Positions 1-7,824 are shown, numbered from the stretch's first letter. The stretch is DNA of 45,078 nucleotides from Chromobacterium haemolyticum DSM 19808 (GCF_000711885.1 NZ_JONK01000037.1:1-45078), one strand, 5' to 3'. Translations and numbers: made by a program. Notes: generated by a model not told the origin, from the letters alone.

Positions 1-247
1 GTAGGCGGTCCCAAATGCCTAGCGCTTGCCAATCGCGCAGTCTTCGCCAGCAGGTCATACCGCTGCCAAAACCGAGTTCCTGTGGGAGGTCCTCCCAAGG
101 AATGCCGGTAGTGAGAACAAACAAGATGCCGTTGAGGGCGGCAAAATCATCCAACCGCGGCCGCCCACCCCGGCGGGAACGCGGTGGTGGAGGAAGTAGT
201 GGTTGCAATGACTTCCAGAGCTTCTGACTGACGACTTTCCGTTTCAT
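1..247 (-). CDS. IS5-family transposase, N-terminal part (partial)
   Basis: The first 82 codons of a transposase reading off the left edge of the window; start codon ATG at 247-245. The N-terminus MKRKVVSQKLWKSLQPLLPP, followed by RRGGRPRLDD and then GILFVLTTGIPWEDLP, is the DUF4096-type N-terminal domain typical of IS5-family transposases, which binds the element ends; the later DDE catalytic domain would lie outside the window. No stop or frameshift is seen in the visible part. The family assignment rests on recognised motifs and on the adjacent IS end. Confidence 0.8.
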   Translation of the reverse strand, partial: MKRKVVSQKLWKSLQPLLPPPPRSRRGGRPRLDDFAALNGILFVLTTGIPWEDLPQELGFGSGMTCWRRLRDWQALGIWDRL

Positions 248-301
248 CTTCGCCAAATGCGGGCATACGCATCTGACATCAAGAGGTTTTGTTAGCGGGT
301 C
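1..301 (-). mobile_element. IS5-family insertion sequence, one end only (cut by window edge)
   Basis: The end of an insertion sequence whose transposase reads leftward out of the window. The probable outer terminus is at 301: the end sequence GGTTTTGTTAGCGGGTC (285-301) is followed by TAA, which fits the 3-bp TNA target duplication of the IS1031 group of IS5. The same 17-bp end recurs as the terminal inverted repeats of four short dispersed repeats further right in this window, which independently marks position 301 as an element boundary. The other end lies outside the window, so intactness cannot be judged. Confidence 0.75.
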
Positions 302-332
302 TAAATAGGGTATAGCTATGACAAAACAAAGG

Positions 333-364
333 CAAAAAAAATGCCCCTTCAAGGGGCATTTTTG
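333..364. terminator. Bidirectional intrinsic terminator
   Basis: ATGCCCCTT / AAGGGGCAT form a 9-bp stem around a two-base loop, flanked by an A-run on the left and a T-run on the right, so it could stop transcription in both directions. The gene it served is not visible; the IS5 element has inserted about 30 bp away. Confidence 0.75.
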
Positions 365-650
365 AGGTAAGAAAGCTCTTTATCCGCTAACTATGTATTC
401 CTTCTTGGGGGGAATAACTAATAAGTGGGCTTTTTTGTATTAATTCAACAGTGGTTTTAGGTGTGGCAATAGGGTTGGCGATCAATGGGCTGCCAAAGTG
501 TCGATACAGAAATGGGTTGTCAGAGTCGTAGAGATAGTCCGATAGATGCTTGATGGGTGTGTGTGCCTGGTAGGCATTTTTTATAGCACTTTCTAAAATT
601 TTCTATTGAGCCAGGCAGTGTGATTATTTATCATCGTCAGCGGTGCTTTT
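365..650. other. AT-rich intergenic stretch without a gene
   Basis: About 290 bases without a convincing reading frame. The only structure seen is a widely spaced 7-bp inverted repeat, TGCCTGG (564-570) and CCAGGCA (611-617), whose loop is too long for a clear terminator. Confidence 0.4.
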
Positions 651-678
651 TTGAGACCATGCCTTTTTTAAATATAAC
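651..678 (+). promoter_or_regulatory. Candidate sigma-70 promoter for the DcrB-like lipoprotein gene
   Basis: TTGAGA (651-656) and TATAAC (673-678) are separated by 16 bases and lie just ahead of the ATG at 697, implying a very short leader. This is a match to the general consensus only. Confidence 0.35.
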
Positions 679-696
679 TGTGAATAGGGTCAGTAA

Positions 697-1281
697 ATGA
701 GTTTGCGCTTTGTCTTGGCTTTAGTGGGCATGGTATCTGCTTTTACTCTTGCTGCTTGTAGTGGTGATGTAAGTAAAAACGATACCAAAAAAATAAATGC
801 TAGCAATGCTGGTGCTGAAAACAACCAAAAGGGGGTTGCTATTTTAAACGGCAAGGCAGAAGTAGCCATGCCTAAAAAATTTACAAAGATGCCCCAGTCC
901 ATTTTAGACGTTAAATATCCAGCAACGAGTAATAGACCTCAAGAAGCGTGGTTTGATGCTGAGGTGGACGGTAAAGTCTCGTTTGCTTTTAATTTGACAA
1001 ATACATCGGCCAAAGAAGAGCAGTTGCCCATGCTGGCAGAAGCATTGCAAAATCAAATGAGCGCATATTCTCCAGTTGTAAAAGATGTAGAAGTGAATGG
1101 CAAGAAAATGATGCGCCTAGAAATGACTACACCTGCGGGCGATGATGTTAATATTTTTAATGTCATGCAGATATCTAGTCTCGATGGAAAGCTACTAATA
1201 TCAACGTTTAATGTGACAGAAGATATGAAGAAAAAATATGCCGAGATGGGCAAGCAAGTTCTTTCAACTTTGGTATATTAA
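697..1281 (+). CDS. DcrB-like lipoprotein
   Basis: A 194-residue predicted lipoprotein. The N-terminus has a hydrophobic signal sequence ending in the lipobox LAAC (Cys at residue 21), so it should be lipidated and held in the cell envelope. The mature part follows the layout of E. coli DcrB: an 'LNGKAEVAMPKKFT' strand near residue 50 (DcrB 'LDGKLSFSLPADMT'), a helix 'LPMLAEALQNQMSAYSP', then 'VNGKKMMRLEM', and a C-terminal 'GKQVLSTLVY' resembling DcrB 'AENIINTLVIQ'. DcrB is an envelope protein needed for phage C1 adsorption in E. coli; whether that role applies here is unknown. The ribosome-binding site is weak (AGGG). Codon use is AT-rich, unlike the chromosome right of 14 kb, so it belongs to the accessory region. 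Confidence 0.65.
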   Translation: MSLRFVLALVGMVSAFTLAACSGDVSKNDTKKINASNAGAENNQKGVAILNGKAEVAMPKKFTKMPQSILDVKYPATSNRPQEAWFDAEVDGKVSFAFNLTNTSAKEEQLPMLAEALQNQMSAYSPVVKDVEVNGKKMMRLEMTTPAGDDVNIFNVMQISSLDGKLLISTFNVTEDMKKKYAEMGKQVLSTLVY

Positions 1282-1370
1282 TTTATGGGGTTTCTGTAAT
1301 CTTTGCTTCAAGGAGATTCGTGCGGTAATAAGTTATTGTAGTGAAAAGTAGTGCGTGATCTTTGTTTCTC

Positions 1371-1421
1371 CTCCACGGCTTTGCGCGCATATTCATATGC
1401 GCGCTTTTTTTAGCGTGGAGA
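1371..1421 (+). terminator. Strong intrinsic terminator
   Basis: The perfect 10-bp stem GCGCGCATAT / ATATGCGCGC (1383-1392, 1395-1404) with a two-base loop is followed by seven T's. An outer arm CTCCACG / CGTGGAG extends the hairpin. It probably ends the DcrB-like transcript. Confidence 0.8.
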
Positions 1422-1769
1422 GTGATCAGTTTAGGATTTGAAAGCGGTTTTATAGAATAAAACATGTGCCCATGCGTAATGAGGTGCGATAGTTGTATGT
1501 AAATTTTCTGGCATCTATTTTGACTCGGATACATTAAGTGGGCAAGGCTGCTCATACTTTAGTTATCAATAGTAATATTTCTGTTTGATCTTATTTTGAT
1601 AAGATGTTTAGGGGGCAATTTCTCTAAACGGTAACGCCGCGCTTTGTTACCTATTTGAAGGCTTCAATCTTGAATGCTTAGAGGGGCGCCAGTTGCTCAT
1701 GACTCCTCTTTCTCAAAGCTAGTGTGAGGCTTTCGTGGTATCTAGGAAAGCGAGGATGATTCAGGATGT
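1422..1769. other. Intergenic stretch without recognised gene
   Basis: About 350 AT-rich bases. I see no convincing ORF, RNA gene or repeat in it. Confidence 0.4.
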
Positions 1770-2075
1770 TTGAAAATATATGAAAAGGATTTTTTCGATA
1801 TGTGGTGTGCAATTATTTCTTTTTTTATAAGTTTTTTTTCTGTTGTTTATCCTATAACCACTCTTGGTCTTTATGCTAGCTTTGATGGTTCTCATTTTGG
1901 AGTGTCGCTGCTTTTTTCCATAATTGGCTTAATCATGGCAGCCATTTCAATAGTAAAAAATAAACCATTGGGTTGGGTGGCTAGAATAGGAGTAATCTAT
2001 GCATCCTCTGCCTATGCAATTGTTATTTCTGTGTTGGTCTTTAGATTTTTTATTGCTAGCATGGGTTATCTGTAA
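1770..2075 (+). CDS. Small hypothetical membrane protein
   Basis: A protein of 101 residues with three probable membrane helices (about residues 12-33, 43-61 and 70-93) and few charged residues. I do not recognise the family. The start is uncertain: the TTG at 1770 gives a natural charged N-terminus but its AGGA is only 3 bases away. The ATG at 1800 has AAGGA at a better distance (10 bases) and would give 91 residues. The gene is AT-rich like its neighbours. The IS3-family element inserted only a few bases after its stop codon. Confidence 0.5.
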   Translation: MKIYEKDFFDMWCAIISFFISFFSVVYPITTLGLYASFDGSHFGVSLLFSIIGLIMAAISIVKNKPLGWVARIGVIYASSAYAIVISVLVFRFFIASMGYL

Positions 2076-2125
2076 GCGAGCCTGATCTGCCCCCTCCAGC
2101 CATACCAGCGATAAGGAGAGAAGTC

Positions 2126-2965
2126 CTAGGTTTGCATGGTAGTGGTACTGCTTGATAGTTCGGTGGTCCGCTGCTGGCGATAGCGTGCCGCAAACACTGC
2201 TGGTGGTATGCGGCCAATCGAACCGTGTGGGCGAACCTGGTTGTAGTCGTCCCGCCAAGCCGCAATGATCTGCCGCGCTTCTGCCAACGAATCGAAGACA
2301 TGTTCATTCAGGCACTCATCGCGGAATCTGGCGTTGAAACTTTCAACGTAACCATTCTGCATCGGTCGACCCGGCTGAATCAGAATGTGCCGGATACCAT
2401 GCGTTCGCGCCCACCCCATAAACACACGACTGGTGAACTCTGGCCCATTATCCGTCCTGACTGCCAACGGATAGCCGCGAAATTGCGCTACCTGATCCAG
2501 CATGCGCGTGACGTATTGGCCAGACATCGAGAAATCTACCGCAACCTGCTCCGCCTCGTGGCTGAAGTCATCGGCTACCGTCAGGCATTTCAAGCGTCGG
2601 CCACAGGCTAACTGGTCGCTGACAAAATCCATGCTCCACACCTCGTTCAACTGCGTGGCCGCCTGCAGTGGCGTACGCACGCCAGTGAGCTTGCGCCGGC
2701 GGTTGTGTCGCCTGACGGCCAGGCCCTGCTCGCGGTACAAGCGGTAAACCCGTTTGTGATTGATGCCAGGGAATTCGTGACGCAGCAGATCATGCACCCG
2801 CCGGTAGCCAAAACGGCGGCGTGTCTGCGCGATGTTGACGATGCGAGCCGTCAGCTGATACGTCAGCGCATCCGCCTGTGGCGGATGCCGCCAGGCATCT
2901 CGGGAGAGTCCCACAAGCCGGCTGGCGCGGCGCTCTGAGAGCGTTAATCCACTGCTCAACATCAC
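2126..2965 (-). CDS. IS3-family transposase OrfB (DDE catalytic subunit)
   Basis: Catalytic part of the IS3-family transposase. After an HTH_21-like region (RRRFGYRRVHDLLR) comes the rve integrase core with the DDE residues in 'SMDFVSD', 'RTDNGPEF' and 'NGYVESFNARFRDECLN', and the family-typical 'RPHGSIGRIPPAVFA' near the end. In IS3 elements OrfB is made mainly as an OrfAB fusion by -1 frameshifting. Here the OrfB frame continues upstream without stop to the end of orfA ('PQAKRQAISVML' precedes the first start codon) and lies in the -1 phase relative to orfA. It is therefore most likely translated as part of a fusion that begins at 3264. Confidence 0.9.
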   Translation of the reverse strand: MMLSSGLTLSERRASRLVGLSRDAWRHPPQADALTYQLTARIVNIAQTRRRFGYRRVHDLLRHEFPGINHKRVYRLYREQGLAVRRHNRRRKLTGVRTPLQAATQLNEVWSMDFVSDQLACGRRLKCLTVADDFSHEAEQVAVDFSMSGQYVTRMLDQVAQFRGYPLAVRTDNGPEFTSRVFMGWARTHGIRHILIQPGRPMQNGYVESFNARFRDECLNEHVFDSLAEARQIIAAWRDDYNQVRPHGSIGRIPPAVFAARYRQQRTTELSSSTTTMQT

Positions 2966-2994
2966 GCTAATGGCCTGCCGCTTGGCCTGCGGGG

Positions 2995-3264
2995 CTAACG
3001 CTTTACCCCGAAGGCGACCTTGAGGGCTTCAATGTCGAGATGGGCCTCGGCCAGCAACTTCTTGAGACGGGCGTTCTTGGCCTCCAGATCTCGGGCGCGC
3101 TGAAGCTCGGAGACATTCATGCCGCCGTATTTACTGCGCCACTTAATATAGAAGGTGGCCTCGGAGAAACTGCCCTGCCGGCAGACCTCTTTGATGGCCA
3201 TGCCCAGTTCGGCCTGCTTGAGAAAGCCAATGATCTGTTCTTCGGTGAATCTGCTCTTCTTCAT
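2995..3264 (-). CDS. IS3-family transposase OrfA (HTH subunit)
   Basis: An 89-residue DNA-binding subunit: an HTH_Tnp_1 domain (KKSRFTEEQIIGFLKQAE, GMAIKEVCRQGSFSEATFYI) followed by a leucine-zipper-like helix (RDLEAKNARLKKLLAEAHLD). I chose the second ATG (3264) because the AGGAG sits 9 bases ahead of it and only one base from the first ATG at 3273. It ends AFGVKR-stop at 2995, at the zone where a -1 shift on GGT-AAA-G would join it to orfB. Confidence 0.85.
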   Translation of the reverse strand: MKKSRFTEEQIIGFLKQAELGMAIKEVCRQGSFSEATFYIKWRSKYGGMNVSELQRARDLEAKNARLKKLLAEAHLDIEALKVAFGVKR

Positions 3265-3550
3265 GTCCGTCATTCTCCTTCAGTGACGGACTTCTCTCTA
3301 CTTTTGATTGGTAAGGCCTAAGGGGAACAGATCAAGCCGCCTTCAGCTTGGCGTAACGGAATGATATGTGAAACATAACCTGTGTTTTTTCGAAAATAAT
3401 ATATGGAAATATTTTTCACAACTGACTATATTGTGCCCTTGGTTTCTTGGTGTGGTGAAGACTTTTTGATATGCACCATATTGGAAGGCATATTTTAGAT
3501 TGTTTTTGCCGATCAGAAGTGTATTGTTTGCGTAATAGATGGAGAGTGTC

Positions 3551-3961
3551 GTGACAAATAAAGTTGTTGTAAGTCAAAACCTAGGTCGTGATTTGAGCTC
3601 ATTCGGTTGGTTTGTTTTTGCACTAAAAAATTTTGCAAATTTTAACGGGCGAGCCAGGCGGAAAGAATTTTGGTATTATACGTTGTTTTCAGGTGTAGCA
3701 ATCATGTTGATTTCTTTGGTTTCACAGGCGATTGCATTGTCTGCCCTAGCTTCACAGGAAATTGGCGGTGTTATTACGCTTTTTATTTGCCTTCCTTTGT
3801 ATTTTGCCTCATTCAGTGCTTTTATTCGTAGACTTCACGATGTAGGCCGTAGTGGTTGGTGGGTGTGGGTGCCTATAGTCCCCTTTGTTTTTGCTTTTTT
3901 TGATTCGGAAGCAGGAACGAATCAGTATGGCCCAAGTCCGAAATATGATTTAGTTAAGTAA
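3551..3961 (+). CDS. DUF805 family membrane protein
   Basis: A 136-residue inner-membrane protein of the DUF805 family (E. coli YhaH-like). Family hallmarks are visible: 'NFNGRARRKEFWYY' near the N-terminus, then two to three membrane helices, 'RRLHDVGRSGWWVWVP', a last hydrophobic segment, and 'GTNQYGPSPK' near the C-terminus. The biochemical role of the family is not established. I chose GTG at 3551 because GGAGAG lies 4 bases ahead of it; an in-frame ATG at 3539 without a ribosome site is the alternative. AT-rich composition groups it with the accessory genes on the other side of the IS3 element. Confidence 0.8.
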   Translation: MTNKVVVSQNLGRDLSSFGWFVFALKNFANFNGRARRKEFWYYTLFSGVAIMLISLVSQAIALSALASQEIGGVITLFICLPLYFASFSAFIRRLHDVGRSGWWVWVPIVPFVFAFFDSEAGTNQYGPSPKYDLVK

Positions 3962-4065
3962 ACTCAACAATACGTTGTGGTGCCAAAAATGCTTGGCTGT
4001 TTTGTGATAAAGTTGCAAAATGAACAAAGCTGAATGGCACCACTTTAATTGTAGAAGTTCAGGCT

Positions 4066-4470
4066 TGATCTGACAGCCTCTCGGTTTGACGGCGGCCGAT
4101 TGTCAGATCAATTTAGCTTGTTGACCTTTTTCCTCGATTCCGATTTGCCTTCGATAAAGGTTTGCAACGGCGTACGGCCGCATCACATCTTTCCCTGGAG
4201 GGTTGGTTCTGTATTGTAGTGGTGAGTACCGCACTCGGTCAGGATGCGCAGTACGCCCATCTAATGCTCAGCAAGAAACGGCAGGACTCGGTCGTTGAGC
4301 AGATCCGTTCCGATACTCGGTGTCTTGGTGGTGTACTGCTTGGCACAGGCTACGTTGCTGTAGGAATCGACGAAGGTCTGCTGGTAGATTCGCCCGACGC
4401 CTTTGATCGTACCTAAGAATTGCTGGCGGAATTCATGCGAATACTCAGGTATGGCTGGAGGGGCAGATCA
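4066..4470 (-). pseudogene. Decayed IS481-type transposase remnant
   Basis: A 405-bp relic with IS-like ends (TGATCTGACAGCC at 4066; ...GGGGCAGATCA at 4470). Read on the minus strand it encodes fragments of an IS481-type transposase: 'GTIKGVGRIYQQTFVDSY', 'LLNDRVLPFLAEH', an in-frame stop, 'LRILTECGT', then a large internal deletion and the family C-terminus 'PLQTFIEG' ... 'KKVNKLN'. The DDE core is mostly gone, so it cannot encode an enzyme. Its right end (TGATCTGCCCCTCCAGCCATACC read inward) is almost identical to the left end of the IS3 element at 2083, suggesting that end comes from an IS3 copy. Confidence 0.7.
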
Positions 4471-4512
4471 GGTTTCTTGGAAACTGAGTTTACTTCATCG
4501 ATTGTGAGCCAA

Positions 4513-5001
4513 TTAGCATTGGTATGGTAAGTGAAGATGGCCAGCATGGGCTCGCCAAGCGGCAAGAAAAGCGCGTGCATCATGCAAAGCATGGTGCCAA
4601 GCTTGGCCTGGCACTGCATGGTAGGCGGAGACCGTGCGATGAAACGGAGCTTCCAACTGACTCAGATCCAGCCGTGACGTTAAGTTGGCAGGTAAGCTGC
4701 CATCAAGCGCATCAATAAGCAGTTCATAGTCGACCTGATGATCACAGGCGAGTGTGACCGCTTCAGATAGTTCTGCAAACCATTGCTTGATGACTTGGCG
4801 CAGCCGATCCCGGTCCAGGACTGGTACGCCGGGCCGAGCAAGCCGCGGCAGTACTGCTTCTCGGGTAAACGCGCTGCAGCGCTCTACACCAAAGTCGCTT
4901 CGCTCGATGTACAGCTCTCGGCCATCTTCTGTCACCAGCGCAATGCTGATTAGCTCGATATCAATGAAGTCAGTAAACTCGCAGTCGAGGAAAACCACCA
5001 T
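4513..5001 (-). CDS. DEDD-type 3'-5' exonuclease
   Basis: A 162-residue protein of the DEDDh exonuclease superfamily (RNase T/DnaQ fold). 'VVFLDCEFTDF' at the N-terminus supplies the first Asp-x-Glu pair, the Asp-rich segment 'LACDHQVDYELL' near residue 85 the next acidic residue, and 'HHALHDARAFLAAW' near residue 140 the His and last Asp. The enzyme would remove nucleotides from 3' ends of RNA or DNA. It resembles the small stand-alone 3'-5' exoribonucleases (PF16473-like). I chose the ATG at 5001, with AAAGGA upstream, because the frame further upstream (to 5241) overlaps the preceding gene and does not look like protein. It lies 217 bp downstream of an AbiEi-type gene on the same strand, where an AbiEii toxin would normally be. 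Confidence 0.7.
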   Translation of the reverse strand: MVVFLDCEFTDFIDIELISIALVTEDGRELYIERSDFGVERCSAFTREAVLPRLARPGVPVLDRDRLRQVIKQWFAELSEAVTLACDHQVDYELLIDALDGSLPANLTSRLDLSQLEAPFHRTVSAYHAVPGQAWHHALHDARAFLAAWRAHAGHLHLPYQC

Positions 5002-5218
5002 CTCATCGATTCCTTTACAAATTGCTCTTATATGAGGCGTGGGGACTCGCTGCTCACGCTGGTTATGATCTGTTATGAATTTAGCATTAAATGGCCGGTA
5101 AATCGCAAGCTGTAGGGTTGGCTCCTGCCTTAATAGAAGGAGGGCTTCCGCTACAGCCCGGACCTTCATCGGAATAACTAGGTCAGCTTTTTGATGGTGT
5201 GATCTACTCGAGCAATTT

Positions 5219-5902
5219 CTACAAGCCTCGCGCCCAGTCATACCCTGACTCGCGGCGCAGTTTGCAAACCATCCTGACCACGGTCACTTTTGTGCAGTGC
5301 TCGAGCATCTCGTCAAGAATGGTCCTCCTTAGGTTGCGCATCGTCAGCATCAGGTTTCGAACCTCTTCTAGTGATTGCCCCCGTCCCAGTTGGCTGACCA
5401 ACTCAACAAGGGCCCGCTCAGGAAGTGACACCATTACATCGGGGTGTCGACCAGGTACAGGCTTTAGCCATTTTCCATAGGGCACCCCATCGTCGAATAG
5501 CCGGGTAGTTTGGTAGTCATAGAGCGTGACATTTCGTATCCAGGCAGGAAACGGGTAATGGGCCTGCCCCCACAGGACGAGCCGCTCCCTGAACATGACG
5601 TTATGGCGAACTCCTTGCCAATCAAGCGCCGTTTTGCCCCCCACATGAAGGCCGGAGATACGCCGGCTCAGATACGCGATGGTACCCTCTGGGGAGGGGG
5701 CATCGCCGGTCAATAGATAGGCACCCACCGACAGCCGATATAGCCACCCCAGCTTAACCAGCTGTAAAGCCAGCGGGACGCTTACCCCTAGATCTCGTAG
5801 TAAACGGGAATCCATGGGCTGACTTCTGGGGGCCTCACGCATCAGCCGTTGCACCACCATAGCAATCTGCGCCGGTTCGAGCAGGGCTAATGGCTTGGAC
5901 AC
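5219..5902 (-). CDS. AbiEi-type antitoxin / transcriptional regulator (orphan)
   Basis: A 227-residue protein resembling AbiEi antitoxins of type IV toxin-antitoxin systems. It has an N-terminal winged-helix domain (about residues 20-70: 'PMDSRLLRDLGVSVPLALQL', 'LGWLYRLSVGAYLLTG') and a C-terminal AbiEi_3-like domain containing 'LHVGGKTALDWQGV' and 'LPERALVELVSQLG'. In known systems AbiEi represses the operon and neutralises AbiEii, a nucleotidyltransferase encoded immediately downstream. No AbiEii sequence follows here; a DEDD exonuclease does. The start is GTG at 5902 with GGAAAG ahead. It could be a decayed toxin-antitoxin locus or a regulator with a new partner. Confidence 0.7.
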   Translation of the reverse strand: MSKPLALLEPAQIAMVVQRLMREAPRSQPMDSRLLRDLGVSVPLALQLVKLGWLYRLSVGAYLLTGDAPSPEGTIAYLSRRISGLHVGGKTALDWQGVRHNVMFRERLVLWGQAHYPFPAWIRNVTLYDYQTTRLFDDGVPYGKWLKPVPGRHPDVMVSLPERALVELVSQLGRGQSLEEVRNLMLTMRNLRRTILDEMLEHCTKVTVVRMVCKLRRESGYDWARGL

Positions 5903-6006
5903 GGGCTTCTTTCCGAAGGGCCTCGATATTTACTGGCTGCTTGCGAAACCCGTTTGCCAATCCGTTTGTCGGGCTCACTGGCAATATATCTAAGCGGTAA
6001 TATCAT

Positions 6007-6186
6007 TTATTCATAGCCGGTCCCCTGCGAGTAGTAGATCCCATGTGAAAGCCGCTGCAGCCTGCCGGCTTTTACCATGTAGGTCGCCTGCGCAGGGTAG
6101 ACACCGAAGTCACGTAACATGCCGATATCGATTGGCAGCCCATGTGGAGCTGTTTGCATCAAGTGCTGTGCGGTCCTGTTTGCCAT
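6007..6186 (-). pseudogene. Truncated AbiEi-like N-terminal domain (59 residues)
   Basis: A short frame from ATG 6186 to TAA 6007. Its residues 18-57 ('LPIDIGMLRDFGVYPAQATY', 'KAGRLQRLSHGIYYSQGTG') align with the winged-helix part of the AbiEi-like protein at 5219-5902 ('PMDSRLLRDLGVSVPLALQL', 'LGWLYRLSVGAYLLTG'). Everything after this domain is missing. I read it as the stump of a second AbiEi-type gene, although a stand-alone small DNA-binding protein cannot be excluded. Confidence 0.55.
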
Positions 6187-6272
6187 GCTTTCGTGATGTT
6201 ATTTACTTGCTGTTGCTTGAAAGATTTTTCTAACTATTGGGATTTTTTAACGCAACGTTGACCTGAACGTAA

Positions 6273-7226
6273 TTAATAGTAGATGTACTTTCGTTCCCAA
6301 ATCATGGCACCAAAGGAACCGTCTTTATGCACATCGTACTCCTGCACCAGAACTTTACGCGTGTTGTTGCCGCGGCGGTCCGTTAGAAAAGTGTAAACCT
6401 GACGCAAATTGACTTGGCCTTGCTTATCGACCTCATGCTCGGAGCGGATTTTACCTTGTGGGGTGTACTCCTTGATCGAGGATGGTGTCGCCGCCCAACG
6501 CTGCCATTGGCCGTCGATAAACACCTCAGTGAAAGTACTCTGTTGCCAGTTGCCATCGGACAGTGGAGCACGTAGCCAAGACGAGCGAATTTGCAGGCGC
6601 CGATTCAATGTATGCAGCCCTGTTATGGTCTCGACTTGCAAAGGGCCGCCACCAGGCCCAGGTGTCATTTCCCACTGGCGAGACTCCAACTGGCAGTCTC
6701 GTCCATACATCGCTATTTCTCGTTCTCCCACCTTATAACGACGACTCGGATCATAGACAGCGGTAGTAATCGAGGTTTTCTGCCACTTTCCATCGCCGAG
6801 TTGGGACACTGTTACGGCTTCAGAGTCCAGCCGATCACCGCCATTGATGGTGTAATGGTAGTCGTCCTGATAGGTCACGGGCTGGTTTAGATAGGTCGTT
6901 AGACGTCCTTGTGTGTTGTAGCCAAACTGGTCTGGTTGACCACCCTCCCGGCTCCTACGAATCAGCCGGCCGTGAGCGTCAAAGTCGTACTTGTCCTGCC
7001 AAATCTTTTTTTTCTTCCTCAGTAAGCCGACATTTGGCTTGAATCCTGTTTCGTACAGCGTTTCAACCATATGCTTCACACCTTGCGGCTGTTTTCCTTC
7101 GTTTTCATATGCTAGTTCAACCCAGTCAGGTGTCGGCAACATGCACCATGGAAGTTCAGCCGCTTGAGCTAGGGCAGGCAAAGCAGCACACATCATAGCT
7201 CGGAAAGTATTGGCAATCAGACTCAT
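6273..7226 (-). CDS. Exported hypothetical protein with YD/RHS-like repeats
   Basis: A 317-residue protein with a signal peptide (MSLIANTFRAMMCAALPALA, cleavage likely after AQA), so probably periplasmic or secreted. The body contains degenerate YD-type repeats of the RHS kind, such as 'YDFDAHGRLIRRS' and 'GYNTQGRLTTYLN', and beta-rich sequence throughout. There is no recognisable toxin domain or enzyme motif. The ATG at 7226 was chosen for the AGGA 8 bases upstream and because it begins a proper signal peptide. It follows a cysteine-rich protein gene on the same strand by 85 bp, and the two probably form one operon. Function unknown. Confidence 0.55.
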   Translation of the reverse strand: MSLIANTFRAMMCAALPALAQAAELPWCMLPTPDWVELAYENEGKQPQGVKHMVETLYETGFKPNVGLLRKKKKIWQDKYDFDAHGRLIRRSREGGQPDQFGYNTQGRLTTYLNQPVTYQDDYHYTINGGDRLDSEAVTVSQLGDGKWQKTSITTAVYDPSRRYKVGEREIAMYGRDCQLESRQWEMTPGPGGGPLQVETITGLHTLNRRLQIRSSWLRAPLSDGNWQQSTFTEVFIDGQWQRWAATPSSIKEYTPQGKIRSEHEVDKQGQVNLRQVYTFLTDRRGNNTRKVLVQEYDVHKDGSFGAMIWERKYIYY

Positions 7227-7311
7227 GAGAAATTCCTGAATCAACAATGAAGGAGAAAGGGAGGAACTGCCGATTCTTGATCAGTAGCGCTACTGCACAA
7301 GCACATGGGGA

Positions 7312-7794
7312 TCAAGGCTGACAGAGGCAATCATGGGGCGGTTCATAGACAACGGGAACATCCAGTACCGGCTCACAAGTCCATTCGGTAAACCACTCGG
7401 CAGGGGCTTCCGGTCTGGGTTGCCAAGGCTGGCAAGGCTGAGCAACCCCGTCAACTCCGAAGTGGCAGAACCAAGTCACTCCGTTGACACGGTAACTTCT
7501 GATGGAGTGGATCAGTTCAAGTCGACTAACCTCGTCGCCTCCACCTGACATATGCAGCCGATACACCCGGTAGGTTCCGTTACACAATTGGCGGACTATC
7601 TCGAACAAATGTTCGGGCGACGGCACCAAGAAGCTATTCAGCAAATCCCGTTCATCTCGCTGATCGTGGCGACACTCGACCAAGAAACAGGGCGACTCAG
7701 AGGAAACCCCAACGCAGCGCCAGGGTAGGTAGGGTTGAACCAACCGTCGCCGCGTGGGCTGTTCCTCTGCCCAACTGGGCGTGGTTAACAACAT
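7312..7794 (-). CDS. Cysteine-rich hypothetical protein
   Basis: A 160-residue protein with many cysteines, including 'WRCVG', 'PCFLVEC', 'LCNG', 'WFCHF', 'PCQPW', 'TCEP' and a C-terminal 'DCLCQP'. I do not recognise the family. The ATG at 7794 has a good ribosome site (AAAGGA). A GTG at 7824 would add ten residues and create a signal-like segment (RGQSKELLMLLTTPSWA), which would fit an exported disulfide-bonded protein. It lies 85 bp upstream of the exported YD-repeat-like gene and probably is co-transcribed with it. Confidence 0.45.
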   Translation of the reverse strand: MLLTTPSWAEEQPTRRRLVQPYLPWRCVGVSSESPCFLVECRHDQRDERDLLNSFLVPSPEHLFEIVRQLCNGTYRVYRLHMSGGGDEVSRLELIHSIRSYRVNGVTWFCHFGVDGVAQPCQPWQPRPEAPAEWFTEWTCEPVLDVPVVYEPPHDCLCQP

Positions 7795-7824
7795 CAGTAA
7801 TTCCTTTGATTGGCCGCGCAACAC

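Larger units (their letters stand above)
2083..3334 (-). mobile_element. IS3-family (IS407-type) insertion sequence, complete
   Basis: A 1,252-bp element with imperfect terminal inverted repeats: the left end begins TGATCTGCCCCCTCCAGCC at 2083 and the right end, read inward from 3334, begins TGATCTGTTCCCC. It is flanked by a perfect 4-bp direct repeat AGCC (2079-2082 and 3335-3338), the duplication length known for the IS407 group. It carries two overlapping-phase reading frames, orfA and orfB, both intact, so it may still be active. Undamaged ends and duplication point to recent insertion. Confidence 0.9.

Noticed and set aside
564-617. TGCCTGG / CCAGGCA inverted repeat as a terminator
   Set aside because: The arms are 40 bases apart and no T-run follows.
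4162-4416. Rightward 84-residue frame over the IS481 relic
   Set aside because: The opposite strand clearly encodes transposase fragments; this frame is their shadow.
5002-5241. N-terminal extension of the exonuclease frame to 5241
   Set aside because: It overlaps the end of the AbiEi-like gene, does not look like exonuclease sequence, and the ATG at 5001 has its own ribosome site and starts at the conserved first motif. I also found no AbiEii motif there.
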